DNA of 64,000 nt from Acidobacteriota bacterium (GCA_030066195.1 JASJCB010000001.1:53141-117140), one strand, 5' to 3'. Shown: positions 45,154 through 54,281, counted from the stretch's first letter. Numbers and translations: made by a program. Notes: generated by a model not told the origin, from the sequence alone.

Positions 45154-45861
45154 ATGTCTACAGATTTAAGCATCATTCTTACAACTGAGGGAAAAATCGC
45201 TTACCGACCCCTGAATACGGTCGGCAATTATGCCAACGGGTGCCGGCAGGGGAACTCTATCAAATTCACCAACCAATATTCGGAGACGGTCCACTTCCGC
45301 TTTCTGGATCAGGATGTCAAGGTGAAATCGGGTAACCATGAAAGAGCGTCAGTAGGCGACGCTTCTACCGGCGCCCATGGTCTGGAGGCCGATATCAGTT
45401 CGGACAACAATCCGACGGGGCAAATCTACGTGGCCGACCCCGACGACCCGGGTTTCATCAGTGGAACCACTACCAGTAACATCGTGAACGGGCCTCAATT
45501 AACGATTGCCTTGGAATCGGGAAAATCGGGACTCTTTTTCTATCCCAACCAGACCCTGGAGGTCAATCATACCCAGGTGGTCAATGCCGCCGTGGAGAAC
45601 AGCCTGCTCACGCTCAGGAACGATACGGCCGACACCGTCTATTTCTACTACCATACAACCCTATTGGCCAGGGTGGAAGGCAACAGCAGTACCCCGATCT
45701 CTACCCCGAGCCGGCTGACCAAGGGAACCCATCGGATCAAGGTGACAGACGGGGAAAACGGAGAAGTGGAACTGGCCAGCGGCCAACTGATCATCCTCGC
45801 CATTCCTCCGGACGACGACGATGAGGAACCAGGCGATCGTCGCCGGCGGGTGTCAGTGTGA
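45154..45861 (+). CDS. Beta-rich protein next to the toxin-like operon
   Basis: This 235-residue protein has no signal peptide. Two similar beta-sandwich modules can be seen: residues ~30-110 (GNSIKFTNQYSETVHFRFLD) and ~145-220 (NSLLTLRNDTADTVYFYYHT). An acidic then basic tail follows (DDDDEEPGDRRRRVSV). The pattern [IL]-x-[FL]-x-N-x-[TS]-x-x-x-[VY]-x-F recurs in the protein at 63217, suggesting the same fold. It lies after the operon terminator with its own ribosome-binding site (AAAGGAG). Its last 9 nt overlap the convergent kinase gene. The function is unknown; association with the toxin genes is by position only. Confidence 0.65.
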   Translation: MSTDLSIILTTEGKIAYRPLNTVGNYANGCRQGNSIKFTNQYSETVHFRFLDQDVKVKSGNHERASVGDASTGAHGLEADISSDNNPTGQIYVADPDDPGFISGTTTSNIVNGPQLTIALESGKSGLFFYPNQTLEVNHTQVVNAAVENSLLTLRNDTADTVYFYYHTTLLARVEGNSSTPISTPSRLTKGTHRIKVTDGENGEVELASGQLIILAIPPDDDDEEPGDRRRRVSV

Positions 45862-48800
45862 CAGCGGCAGGTCTCGGAACCAATCGGCCAGTTGGCGACC
45901 CTCGGGGTGGTCGGGACGAAGCATCAACAGCCGCCGAGCCAGATCGGCGCCCTCTTGCCGCGCCGTTTCCGATTGGTGATGAAGCCCCCGGCGAATAGAC
46001 CTCTGCCGATGCTGTGCGAAAGCCAATAAGAAAGGGACGTGATCGGGGGCAATTGCCCCCACTTCCATAAAAGCGCATTCCGCCCGGTCAAGTGCTTCTG
46101 CCGCCTCGGACTGAGTAAGGCGAGGCTCGTAGGCAGTCCATGACCAGGCTTCGGCAACCGATAAGAGAAAGTCCGGATTCCGCTCGTCGAAACTCAAGGT
46201 CTTTGTTGCAGCGGTTAAGGCCGAGGCAGTAAAACCACGAGAATCCTGCCCTTTCTCTGCCGCAACCGCCGCACGCAGACAGGCAACGCGCGCCTTGAGT
46301 AAATATAGATTGGGGAGATCCGGCAGCAAACGTTCCGTTTCAGAAATTGCCTTGTCCGCACCGGCCAATGCGGCATCGATATTTTGCCCCTTACCGAACA
46401 ACAGCCGGGCGCGACACTCATCGATCGCGGCCAGGCCCTGCCAGGCGAAGGCGTCCCGGGGATACAGAGACAAAGCCTTCCGGTTGGCCGCTTCTCCCGC
46501 ATCCAGAAACGCTTGCGCGGGTTGACCGCATTGAAGGGCAAATTGAGCGCGATAAAACCAGACACTGCCGGCAGCTTGATAAAAATTGGGCACATTGGGG
46601 TTGATTTCCGCCGCCCGTTCAAATTGATAAAGCGCTTCGGCGAAATACGCCTCCGGTTCCTCGCCCCGCTGCATCGTCAGGTAACCCAGGTCCTTAAAGC
46701 ACTGACCCAGGTAATAGTAGGCGACCATGTTCCGGGGTTGTTGGATCAGAACATCCGCCAGAATGTCGACGACCCCGAAAAGCGAGGCTTGACGCTCAAG
46801 CCCCTGTTGACCCGATGCGATCCGGTACATCTCCTGGCCCAGGTTCATCAACACCCCCGGCTCCATTTGGATTTTAAGCGCTTTTTCCCAGGCAGCTACG
46901 GCAAGCAAACGTTGCGGCAACCAGTCGGCCCCTTTTTGGGCCAGGCGATCGGCTTTGATTTTGTGCATCAAGCCGAGGTTAAAGAAATAGCGATGACCTC
47001 GAGCCGACTTCGGAATCACCGCCAGGGCTTCCACGGCCCGTTCCAAATCGAGATCCGGGTTCTGTCCGCGTTCCCGCTTGAAGTAGGCGCTTCGGCACCA
47101 GGCCCGGGCAAGGGCAAGTGCCACGGCCGTATTGTCGGGACTGAGCCTCGCCGCTTCTTCGGCCAGTTGTACGGCCTCCCGCAGGTGAGCCCCAAAGTCT
47201 TTTCCCCGGTTGAATTGGGCGCCCGCGTACATCTGAAACAGATAGGATCTCCGCATCATGGCCTCGGGCATTTGGGGAAAGGCCGTCAAAGCCTTGTCTA
47301 CCGCCGCAACAGCCTTGTTGAAGGCGCTGTCCACATCTCCGCCACTGTAAAGGGTATCGACGACGGCCGATTCGTAAAGCTCGGCAACCGCCAGGTATAG
47401 TTCGGGATCGGAGCTTCCTATTCGAACGGCCCGCTCATAGGCTTGAAGGGCTTTTTGGAAATGCGTCATGCGCGCTTGGGAGTCTTTCTTTTGCGGGCCG
47501 ACAAGCCTCTTGTAGTGGATATCTCCCCGCAACCGGGCGAGTTCGTAAAACCAGGGGGAATTGGCATCGCTGAGGGAAGCCAACTGCAGGGCCTGTTCAC
47601 CGTCCCCCGCGAGGAATGCGGTCAAAGCCCTCACGAAGACCGGATGATCGGTGCCCTGATCGGGAACGGATTCCAGCAGGGCAAGCGCGGGCTGTAAGTA
47701 GTCGGCCTCTAATTCCTTACGTTTTTTCGCTCTAAGGGCTTCCTGTTCGATGAGATTCAGGCCGGCCAGTTCCGTCCGGTACAATCGGGTCAAAGCCAGG
47801 GCCAGCCGATAGGCATTACGGGCATGATCGGGATCTAAAGCCAGGGCATGCTCTAAATGCTCCCGAGCGGCGGCATAGTCTCCCAGAGCGAGACGGGCCC
47901 TGCCCAGGGCGGCCTGACCCGCACCCTCCGCCAGGTCGCCCGCCGTCTGAATCTCCCGCTCGATTTCGCCGATCCGCTGCTCGATCCGCGCCCGTTCGGG
48001 GCGGATATCATGGAGCGGCGTCAGGTGCATATAGCGCACCAGCGCCTCGATCTCCTCGCCTCGCTCGGCCATGGTGCGCACAAAGTCCTGGCGCAGACGA
48101 GCCTGTTCCCTCATGCGCAGGGTGGATATGAGAAAAAGGGTCAACAACAGCAGTAGCGTAGCGCCGACCGAGGAAAGCACCTTGTTGCGCCGCACGAATT
48201 TGGCAAACCGATAGGCGGCATTTCCCTCGCGGGCCGCCACCAGTTCACCCGCGACAAAGGCATCCAGGTCATCCGCCATGGCGGCGGCGGAGACATAGCG
48301 CCGGGCCCTGTCCTTGCGCAGCCCTTTTTGCAGGATGCACTCCAGGTCCCGGGGCACAGATACGCCTAAAGCCGCCGGGGTCTCCGGCTCCTCTCTGGGG
48401 ATCCGGTCCAGAATATCCCCGGAATTCCGGCCCAAGATCGGCGGTCGTCCGGTCAGGCAAGAGTACAGGGTGGCGGCCAACCCGTACACATCGGTTCGAG
48501 GGTCCAAGGCGTGACCCAGCGCCTGTTCAGGCGCCATGTACGGCGGAGTGCCCGCTCTTACGAGTTCTTGATCGCCCTTGACACGGCGCCAGGCCAACCC
48601 GAAGTCCAGGACGACCGCTTGGGCCCGACCGCTTTCATCCTCTTCGATCATGATGTTGGACGGTTTTACATCACAGTGAACCAATCCCATGACATGGGCC
48701 TGGTGCAACCCTCGCGCCGCCTCCGAAAGCAGGCGAGCGATCTCGCGCACCGGCAGGGAATCCGCCGACTCTCCCAAAGTACGGCCGTCAATATACTGCA

Positions 48801-49308
48801 TGGCTATATAGCCGGTTTTCTGAACTTCACCGACTTCGAACACCTTGCAGACGCGATCGTGCTCAACCCGTGCCTGAGCCCGAGCTTCCTGTAGGAAGCG
48901 GGAGGCGTCCCGGAGGTCAGAGCCCTGATAGAGCTTGACGGCCACCTTGCGTTGCAACCTGGGGTCCCAACACAGGAACACGCGGCCCATGCCGCCCTGT
49001 CCCAAAAAGGCCTGGTATTGGAAGCGCTCCCAATCGTCAGGCCAGGAAGAACTCTCTCGGGCGGGGGAGGCCCCCCGCGTGGTAGATGAAAGGGTGGTCA
49101 TCTCCAATTCCCATTTCGAATCCGCCGTGTTTTCCTCGGGGAAAATCTGAGACAGGGATTCGGGGGAAAGAATGCCCTGCTCCAACAACAACTCCATTGG
49201 GGAACAGCCGCGCCGGACCGCAAGAGCATGCAAAGACCGGCGTTCCTCCGGCTCGATGAGGCCTGCCTGGATCGCGGTTTCAACCTGGCGACTCCAAAAA
49301 TCCTCCAA
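45853..49308 (-). CDS. Hanks-type serine/threonine kinase with C-terminal TPR region
   Basis: The protein has 1151 residues. The N-terminal helical segment contains MELLLEQGILSPESLSQIF. The kinase domain (~95-370) has GQGGMGRVFL (P-loop), KVAVKLYQ (Lys), VHCDVKPSNIM (catalytic loop, HCD in place of HRD), VLDFGLAW (DFG) and YMAPEQ. A membrane helix at ~390-410 (SVGATLLLLLTLFLISTL) is followed by ~700 residues of TPR-like repeats, probably periplasmic. HCD marks a non-RD kinase, still catalytically competent. I prefer the TTG at 49308 (GGGGGG 4 nt upstream); a GTG at 49377 would leave only 17 nt to the divergent activator gene. Such kinase/sigma-54 activator pairs suggest a signalling unit. Confidence 0.88.
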   Translation of the reverse strand: MEDFWSRQVETAIQAGLIEPEERRSLHALAVRRGCSPMELLLEQGILSPESLSQIFPEENTADSKWELEMTTLSSTTRGASPARESSSWPDDWERFQYQAFLGQGGMGRVFLCWDPRLQRKVAVKLYQGSDLRDASRFLQEARAQARVEHDRVCKVFEVGEVQKTGYIAMQYIDGRTLGESADSLPVREIARLLSEAARGLHQAHVMGLVHCDVKPSNIMIEEDESGRAQAVVLDFGLAWRRVKGDQELVRAGTPPYMAPEQALGHALDPRTDVYGLAATLYSCLTGRPPILGRNSGDILDRIPREEPETPAALGVSVPRDLECILQKGLRKDRARRYVSAAAMADDLDAFVAGELVAAREGNAAYRFAKFVRRNKVLSSVGATLLLLLTLFLISTLRMREQARLRQDFVRTMAERGEEIEALVRYMHLTPLHDIRPERARIEQRIGEIEREIQTAGDLAEGAGQAALGRARLALGDYAAAREHLEHALALDPDHARNAYRLALALTRLYRTELAGLNLIEQEALRAKKRKELEADYLQPALALLESVPDQGTDHPVFVRALTAFLAGDGEQALQLASLSDANSPWFYELARLRGDIHYKRLVGPQKKDSQARMTHFQKALQAYERAVRIGSSDPELYLAVAELYESAVVDTLYSGGDVDSAFNKAVAAVDKALTAFPQMPEAMMRRSYLFQMYAGAQFNRGKDFGAHLREAVQLAEEAARLSPDNTAVALALARAWCRSAYFKRERGQNPDLDLERAVEALAVIPKSARGHRYFFNLGLMHKIKADRLAQKGADWLPQRLLAVAAWEKALKIQMEPGVLMNLGQEMYRIASGQQGLERQASLFGVVDILADVLIQQPRNMVAYYYLGQCFKDLGYLTMQRGEEPEAYFAEALYQFERAAEINPNVPNFYQAAGSVWFYRAQFALQCGQPAQAFLDAGEAANRKALSLYPRDAFAWQGLAAIDECRARLLFGKGQNIDAALAGADKAISETERLLPDLPNLYLLKARVACLRAAVAAEKGQDSRGFTASALTAATKTLSFDERNPDFLLSVAEAWSWTAYEPRLTQSEAAEALDRAECAFMEVGAIAPDHVPFLLAFAQHRQRSIRRGLHHQSETARQEGADLARRLLMLRPDHPEGRQLADWFRDLPLSH

Positions 49309-49364
49309 TTTTCCCCCCGATCCTGTCCTGCCGAAAGAAATAGTAATGTGCCGAGACCATTGGC

Positions 49365-49370
49365 TATAAT
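49365..49370 (+). promoter_or_regulatory. Possible -10 box in the kinase/activator divergent region
   Basis: TATAAT lies 24 nt before the GTG start of the activator gene, within the 86-nt gap to the kinase start. No good -35 box is at the right spacing, so this is tentative. Confidence 0.3.
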
Positions 49371-49394
49371 TTATCACTGAACGGGGGTTTCACG

Positions 49395-50966
49395 GTGGAA
49401 AACCAGGATCATGCGGCCTATTTGGACCTTTCTACCAGATCCTTTGTGGGATCGGAATCGACCGCCGCGCCTGAGAAGCGCGGATTGGCCCTGACCCTGA
49501 TGACACACCCCTTCGTGAAACGCATCGGGGAAACGTTTAACTGGCTTCATCCCGAGCAAAGACTGTCCCTCTCCCGAACGGAACCCGCTTTCGGCGAGCC
49601 CGGTAGTTCGGCCGGTACCCCTCTGGCTCTGCCGTCCATCAGCCGCACGCCTTTTACCATGGAAATGCTCGCATCCGGCCAGGTCCAGGTCTTGAGAGGG
49701 GCATGCAAGAGTAAGATCGAAATCGACGGGCAACTCCTGGAGAGAGAAATGGTCCTGGCGCCCGAGCGAGTGCAACAAGGCCTGCCTTTGGTACTCTCGG
49801 GCCAGGCGGTTCTCTGGCTGCATCCGGGGGCGCCGCCCGGCTTGCAATCCCTGCCCTCCATGGACATGGTGGGCGCCGGAGCGGCTCTTGGGTTTCTCAG
49901 GCAGGAAATTCAACGCCTGGCCGCCATGGACATGCCCGTGCTCATTCGCGGGGAAACCGGCGTGGGCAAAGAGCTTACCGCCCGTGCCCTACATGCTCAC
50001 AGCGCTCGCGCCCGGCGACCTTTTGTGGCGGTGAATATGGCCGCCCTTCCTCCCCACCTGGCCCCTTCCGAACTCTTCGGCGTACGCAAGGGCGCCTTCA
50101 CCGGCGCCGATCGAGACCGGCCCGGTTTCTTTCAAGAAGCCCATGGCGGCACTCTTTTCCTGGACGAGATCGGCGAGGCCTCCACGGAGGTACAGACCGC
50201 TTTACTGCGCGTGTTGGAAACCGGTCAGGTTCAGGCTGTCGGCGCTCCCCGAGGCATTTCTGTAGATGTTCGTGTTCTGGCGGCTACCGATGCCGGTTTG
50301 GAAACCCTGATCGCGGAGGGCCGCTTCCGCGAACCCCTGCTGCATCGCCTGAACGGCTATGAAATGCACCTGCCTCCCCTGCGTGAGCGGCGCGAAGATA
50401 TGGGACTCCTGTTCCGCGCTTTCGCCCGGCAAACCTTGAAAGAAATGGGTATTTGCCATCTGCCCGCGGCCGGGAGCCCTTTCGACGCCCCCTGGCTGCG
50501 CGCTCCCACTGTCCTACACATGCTGCGCTTCCACTGGCCCGGCAATATTCGCCAGTTTCGCAACGTCATTCGCAAGTTGATCATTACAGACCAGGGGGCG
50601 GGACTGGTTCTCAGCGACGCTTCGGATCTGCGCTCCTTCGCGGATTCCGAACCCGGCGCCGAGGCAGAAGCCAGGCAAACCCCCGTTCGCCGGAAACCTG
50701 CCCGGGTAACGGCCGAGGAGCTTACCCGGGCCATGGAGGCCTCTTCCTGGGACCCCAAGTCGGCAGCCGAACAATTAGGGATTTCGCGGACATCGATCTA
50801 CGACTTGATCAAAAAAACACCGGGCCTGCGCACAGCGGCAGACCTCAGCCGCGAAGAAATCACGGCCTGCCACAATGCGCTCAACGGCGACCCGGAGGCA
50901 ATGGCCATGCAGTTGAAGGTGTCATGCCCGGCCCTCAAACGACGCCTTAAAGCCATGGGCTGGTAA
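49395..50966 (+). CDS. Sigma-54-dependent transcriptional activator with FHA-like N-terminus
   Basis: The protein has 523 residues. The N-terminal ~140 residues have the strand pattern of a degenerate FHA domain (LSLSRTEPAF ... LPSISRTPFTMEM ... ASGQVQVLRG), which would read phospho-threonine from a kinase. The AAA+ domain (~165-400) has LIRGETGVGKELTARALH (Walker A), GVRKGAFTGADRDRPG (the GAFTGA loop that contacts sigma-54), GGTLFLDEIGE (Walker B) and LRERREDM. The C-terminal Fis-type HTH is SAAEQLGISRTSIYDLIKK, and a second HTH-like helix pair ends the protein. It is divergent from the kinase gene. Control of the upstream toxin-like operon is inferred from its sigma-54 promoter. Confidence 0.88.
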   Translation: MENQDHAAYLDLSTRSFVGSESTAAPEKRGLALTLMTHPFVKRIGETFNWLHPEQRLSLSRTEPAFGEPGSSAGTPLALPSISRTPFTMEMLASGQVQVLRGACKSKIEIDGQLLEREMVLAPERVQQGLPLVLSGQAVLWLHPGAPPGLQSLPSMDMVGAGAALGFLRQEIQRLAAMDMPVLIRGETGVGKELTARALHAHSARARRPFVAVNMAALPPHLAPSELFGVRKGAFTGADRDRPGFFQEAHGGTLFLDEIGEASTEVQTALLRVLETGQVQAVGAPRGISVDVRVLAATDAGLETLIAEGRFREPLLHRLNGYEMHLPPLRERREDMGLLFRAFARQTLKEMGICHLPAAGSPFDAPWLRAPTVLHMLRFHWPGNIRQFRNVIRKLIITDQGAGLVLSDASDLRSFADSEPGAEAEARQTPVRRKPARVTAEELTRAMEASSWDPKSAAEQLGISRTSIYDLIKKTPGLRTAADLSREEITACHNALNGDPEAMAMQLKVSCPALKRRLKAMGW

Positions 50967-51623
50967 CCCCGTTCCTGCCCGTTCGCTTACCAAAATTCTC
51001 TCGCGAAGCACCCGGTGCCCGGGCCGCCCCTCAAAAACCGGAGGAAAATGTGCCGTCGCCCCGGCCGCCTACTTTAATTCTCTCGCGAAGTACCCGGCGC
51101 CCGGGCCACGCCCCAAAAACCGGAGGAAAATGTGCCGTCGCCCCGGCCGCCTACTTTAATTCTCTCGCGAAGTACCCGGCGCCCGGGCCGCGCCTCAATA
51201 ACCGGTGGGAAATGTGCCGTCGCCCCGGCCGCCTATCAAAATTCTCTCGCGAACTAAGCGGTGCCCGGGCCGCCCCTCAAAAACCGGAGGAAAATGTGCC
51301 GTTGCCCCGGCCGTCTACCACAATTCTCCCGGGAAGCACCCGGTGCCCGGGCCGCGCCTCGAAAACCGGAGGAAAATGTGCCGTCGCCCCGGCCGCCTGA
51401 TTGGTTCAATGTCCGGCACTGTCCCATTATGTTTTATACGCCGACTTTCTTTCTGTATTTTGGAGCAAGGATATGCTTGGTGCCGGATATTCACAGGACA
51501 ACCTGAAAATTCTCTCGGCCGCTTGTCAGCACCCCGGTAACGTGTCGCTTGTACCTCGCACCTTGAACGCTTCAATCATGTAATGATAAAATTATTTAGC
51601 ACTTGCCAAAAAGGATGATAGGA
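50967..51623. other. Gene-free region containing an 82-bp tandem repeat
   Basis: There is no supported gene. Most of it (50995-51404) is five copies of an 82-bp unit, listed separately. The remainder, 51405-51623, is AT-richer and should contain the promoter of the secreted protein gene starting at 51624; no clear boxes were identified. Confidence 0.5.
50995..51404. repeat. 82-bp tandem repeat, five copies
   Basis: The unit begins ATTCTCTCGCGAA and recurs at 50995, 51077, 51159, 51241 and 51323, exactly 82 bp each. Copies differ by scattered substitutions but not by length. Each contains the GC palindrome GCCCGGGC, a purine-rich CCGGAGGAAAATGTGCCG and a GCCCCGGCCG block, so each unit can fold strongly. 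Because 82 is not a multiple of 3, frames across the array are not a repeated protein. It is not CRISPR: there are no unique spacers. Confidence 0.9.
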
Positions 51624-52469
51624 ATGAGATTATCCCTTGATGACCTCAGCAATAAATTTAATGCATATAAGGCTTTAACGAGAACAATTTTAATTTTGAC
51701 GGTTATTTCAATGCCTGGATCAGGCCAGGAGCTTTCTGAGGCTCCATCCTCGGTAAAAGACCAGAACGACTGGGTCATTTGGGTCACCGTGAGTGAAATC
51801 ATCAAAAACACGAACGGCACTAATTTGAATAGAGAAAGCCTGGATATGTTGCCTGCTCACATTGTAGATCAGATTTTGAGTACAGCCGAGACGAGGCGAA
51901 AGTGGGAGGCCAAAAAACGGGAAAGCAATGAGTTGGAAACGGGCTGCAATGGTATGTACACTGCAACGAGTTATGCACATATTCCCATCGCCAATAGCTT
52001 TATTGATCTGGTAAGAAAAGCCCCTGTGATCCTCCAAGCTGAGATTGTGGGAATCGACCACGGCTTCTTCATGGGGACGGCAAGCAGTGTCTTGACATTA
52101 AAAATACAAGATAAAATAAAAGAATCCGACCAATCAATACCAGGTGGAACGATCTATTTGAATTATCCCAAGGCGACTTTCAAAGTAGGAGACACCATCT
52201 TTTGTGCGGATTCGGGCTTCCCATATGAACCGACTGTTGGTCAAAGGATGCTTGTTTTTCCAGTTACCACACCACATAAGACTGATCAAACTTTTTACCA
52301 TGTGACCGGAGAAAAGGTTTTTCTGGAGGATGAATCGGGCAAGGTCTTGATTCATCCGGAAATGTTGTTGGATGAGAATCTAAGAGGTGTTGAATCCTTT
52401 TCTCAGCTCCTTGAGCGGACCCGCCGGTTGGCAACGCAAAGCAGGAACGAGGAAAGAGAGATACAATGA
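51624..52469 (+). CDS. Secreted/anchored protein, unrecognised
   Basis: The protein has 281 residues. A hydrophobic segment near the N-terminus (ALTRTILILTVISMPGSGQ, ~16-34) is a signal peptide or anchor. The mature part has a helical segment (~70-100) and a beta-domain containing VILQAEIVGIDHGFFMGTAS and FKVGDTIFCADSGFPYEPTV. That resembles the OB/TIMP-like secreted domains that precede GxxC motifs, but the match is too weak to name. The start is uncertain among a TTG (51603) and ATGs at 51615 and 51624. Its stop overlaps the next gene by 4 nt (ATGA), so the two secreted proteins are made together. Confidence 0.65.
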   Translation: MRLSLDDLSNKFNAYKALTRTILILTVISMPGSGQELSEAPSSVKDQNDWVIWVTVSEIIKNTNGTNLNRESLDMLPAHIVDQILSTAETRRKWEAKKRESNELETGCNGMYTATSYAHIPIANSFIDLVRKAPVILQAEIVGIDHGFFMGTASSVLTLKIQDKIKESDQSIPGGTIYLNYPKATFKVGDTIFCADSGFPYEPTVGQRMLVFPVTTPHKTDQTFYHVTGEKVFLEDESGKVLIHPEMLLDENLRGVESFSQLLERTRRLATQSRNEEREIQ

Positions 52470-53626
52470 TAAGGGTGATTTTAATTTCCATTGCTCTTTG
52501 GAGCGGTAATGTTCTCGGTCAATGCAATACTAGTATGCTGGGCTATAGGACACACCAAAACCAGAATATGGGCATACAATTAACAAGCGCTTATCTCAAT
52601 GATTCATTCTTAAATGAGGTCGGAGGTTATTGGAATGCCTGTGGAGATACAACCAGAATCTCAACAACATCCGGCGCCATCCCTATTGAGGTCATAGTAG
52701 AAGACGGTGTAGGTTATTCTCGTATTGATTCCCAGATTGCCCATGGTGAATTACAAAGCGCAAAGATAACCATTTTCACCCAATACGATACTTTTTGTTG
52801 CGGTGTGCAAACAAGAAGCGAAGATAACCTCAAAGATGAACTTGCCCACGAGTTGGGCCATGCCCTGGGCCTGGCTGGACCGTCAGGTTGCTCAGGGTCG
52901 ATGATGAATGGTGAATCCATTCAAGCCGACGGCTCGGTTGCTCCCCGAAATGTAACGTCAGATGAGTGTAATCTCGCCAATGACATATGGACCACGCCGG
53001 ATGAAGGTTGTGATCCTACGTCTACTTGTATGCAAAAAAGAAGTTCCAGCTTGATTTGTTGTGATAATCACTCTCCAATTCTGATCGATATCGATCGTAA
53101 CGGTTTCCAACTCGGCGGTGTGAATCGTCCAGTCACATTCGATATGTACGGTAACGATGATCCAATCGATACTACCTGGGTTTTACCGCATAAACGCGAC
53201 GTTTTCCTTTTTCATGACATCAACGGTAACGGAAAATGTGATGACGGCTCCGAGTTGTTCGGCCATGGCACTCGATTGATCTTGGAAGGCAATATCCTCG
53301 CACCACACGGTTTTGCGGGCCTGGCCCAATATGACGCCCTGGAGTTGGGTGGCAATGAAGACGGTGTCATCACCGAGTTGGACGAGGTTTGGGATGAGTT
53401 GGCCCTTTGGTATGATCGAAACGCGGACGGCGTCTCGAGAAGACATGAAACCTGGATGATTTACGAAAGTCCAATTTCGGAATTGGAAATCCATCCCTCG
53501 CCTGAAGCCATATCCGATCGAAATGGGAATACACTAAAGTACTGGGCAAAGGCCCACTCCGATCAATGTAAGGCTACCATAGGGCCCCCTGGGAAAAACT
53601 TTTTCCGTCGGCTATCTTTCAGATAA
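52466..53626 (+). CDS. Matrixin-like secreted protein, altered zinc site, 3' end cut by IS66
   Basis: The protein has 386 residues. The signal peptide (MIRVILISIALWSGNVLGQ) precedes a metzincin-like domain with DELAHELGHALGLAGPSGCS and a methionine pair SMMNG. The motif is HExxHxxGxxG: the third zinc-binding His/Asp of metzincins is glycine here, so activity is doubtful. After ~190, calcium-type loops occur (LIDIDRNGFQL, FHDINGNGKCDDGSELFG, WYDRNADGVSRRHE), as in large secreted proteins ending DRNGNxFRYRA. Here that final domain reads ISDRNGNTLKYWAKAHSD and then stops abruptly, where the IS66 left end begins (~53585). The last ~14 residues are therefore probably IS-encoded. It overlaps the previous gene. 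Confidence 0.7.
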   Translation: MIRVILISIALWSGNVLGQCNTSMLGYRTHQNQNMGIQLTSAYLNDSFLNEVGGYWNACGDTTRISTTSGAIPIEVIVEDGVGYSRIDSQIAHGELQSAKITIFTQYDTFCCGVQTRSEDNLKDELAHELGHALGLAGPSGCSGSMMNGESIQADGSVAPRNVTSDECNLANDIWTTPDEGCDPTSTCMQKRSSSLICCDNHSPILIDIDRNGFQLGGVNRPVTFDMYGNDDPIDTTWVLPHKRDVFLFHDINGNGKCDDGSELFGHGTRLILEGNILAPHGFAGLAQYDALELGGNEDGVITELDEVWDELALWYDRNADGVSRRHETWMIYESPISELEIHPSPEAISDRNGNTLKYWAKAHSDQCKATIGPPGKNFFRRLSFR

Positions 53627-53648
53627 CGACGCCGAAGGAGGCACCCCA

Positions 53649-53858
53649 ATGGGTAGACTACGCATTGTCCCCAAATCAACGGAACCCGGTTTTCTTAGTT
53701 TTAACGTCGCGCCGCGATTGAATCCCCAAGTGGAGAGCAACATTCAATTACAAACCTGTCGAGGCACTCAAATCCGTATTTCCCGAGACATGTCGCTACG
53801 TCAGGTGGTTCGGCTGATCAAGCTGCTGGAACAGGGCGAGAGCCATGGTTTGGGGTAA
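53649..53858 (+). CDS. IS66 TnpA-like accessory protein (short form)
   Basis: This 69-residue protein matches the C-terminal part of IS66 accessory protein TnpA: a beta-segment (VESNIQLQTCRGTQIRIS) and a final helix (SLRQVVRLIKLLEQ). Full TnpA proteins carry an N-terminal helix-turn-helix that is absent here, so it is a short variant or truncated. GGAGG precedes the ATG and its end overlaps tnpB by 14 nt. Confidence 0.65.
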   Translation: MGRLRIVPKSTEPGFLSFNVAPRLNPQVESNIQLQTCRGTQIRISRDMSLRQVVRLIKLLEQGESHGLG

Positions 53859-54198
53859 CCGAATCGAGGTCCATATCTTCAACCAGCCCACCGATATGCG
53901 CAAGTCGCATGACGGCCTTGCATCTCTCTGCGAGCATGTCATGGGGCGAAACCCTTTGTCAGGCCAGGTTTTCGTGTTTGTGAACAAGCGCCGAAACAGG
54001 ATAAAAGCCCTATATTGGGACGGCACCGGCATTTGTCTGCTGTACAAACGTCTGGAGCAGGGCAAGTTCACCAACGTCTGGCATGCGGAGGCGCCGACCA
54101 CCTTATCGGCCATGGAATTGCAACTGATGTTATCGGGAGCGCGTCTTGAGGGGAAGTTGCCTCTGGCCCCGGAAAAAATGTCTGTAAAAGGAGGGTGA
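53845..54198 (+). CDS. tnpB: IS66 accessory protein TnpB
   Basis: This 117-residue protein has full length and the typical IS66 TnpB sequence: IFNQPTDMRKSHDGLASLCE, then DPLSGQ-type NPLSGQVFVFVNKRRNRIKA, LYWDGTGICLLYKRLEQGKF and a C-terminal LMLSGARLEGK. TnpB is required for efficient IS66 transposition. It starts within the end of tnpA. Confidence 0.95.
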   Translation: MVWGNRIEVHIFNQPTDMRKSHDGLASLCEHVMGRNPLSGQVFVFVNKRRNRIKALYWDGTGICLLYKRLEQGKFTNVWHAEAPTTLSAMELQLMLSGARLEGKLPLAPEKMSVKGG

Positions 54199-54281
54199 TT
54201 TTTATTCGCGAATAAATACAAATAACTGGCCTCATTCATTTTATCCTAGCATTGAGGTCGGTTTTGTGGTTGAATAAGCCC

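Noticed and set aside
51050..51400. 116-codon open frame across the 82-bp repeats
   Set aside because: The unit length is not a multiple of 3, the frame has no ribosome-binding site, and openness results from the stop-poor GC-rich repeat.
50995..51404. CRISPR array
   Set aside because: Whole 82-bp units repeat without unique spacers and no cas genes are present.
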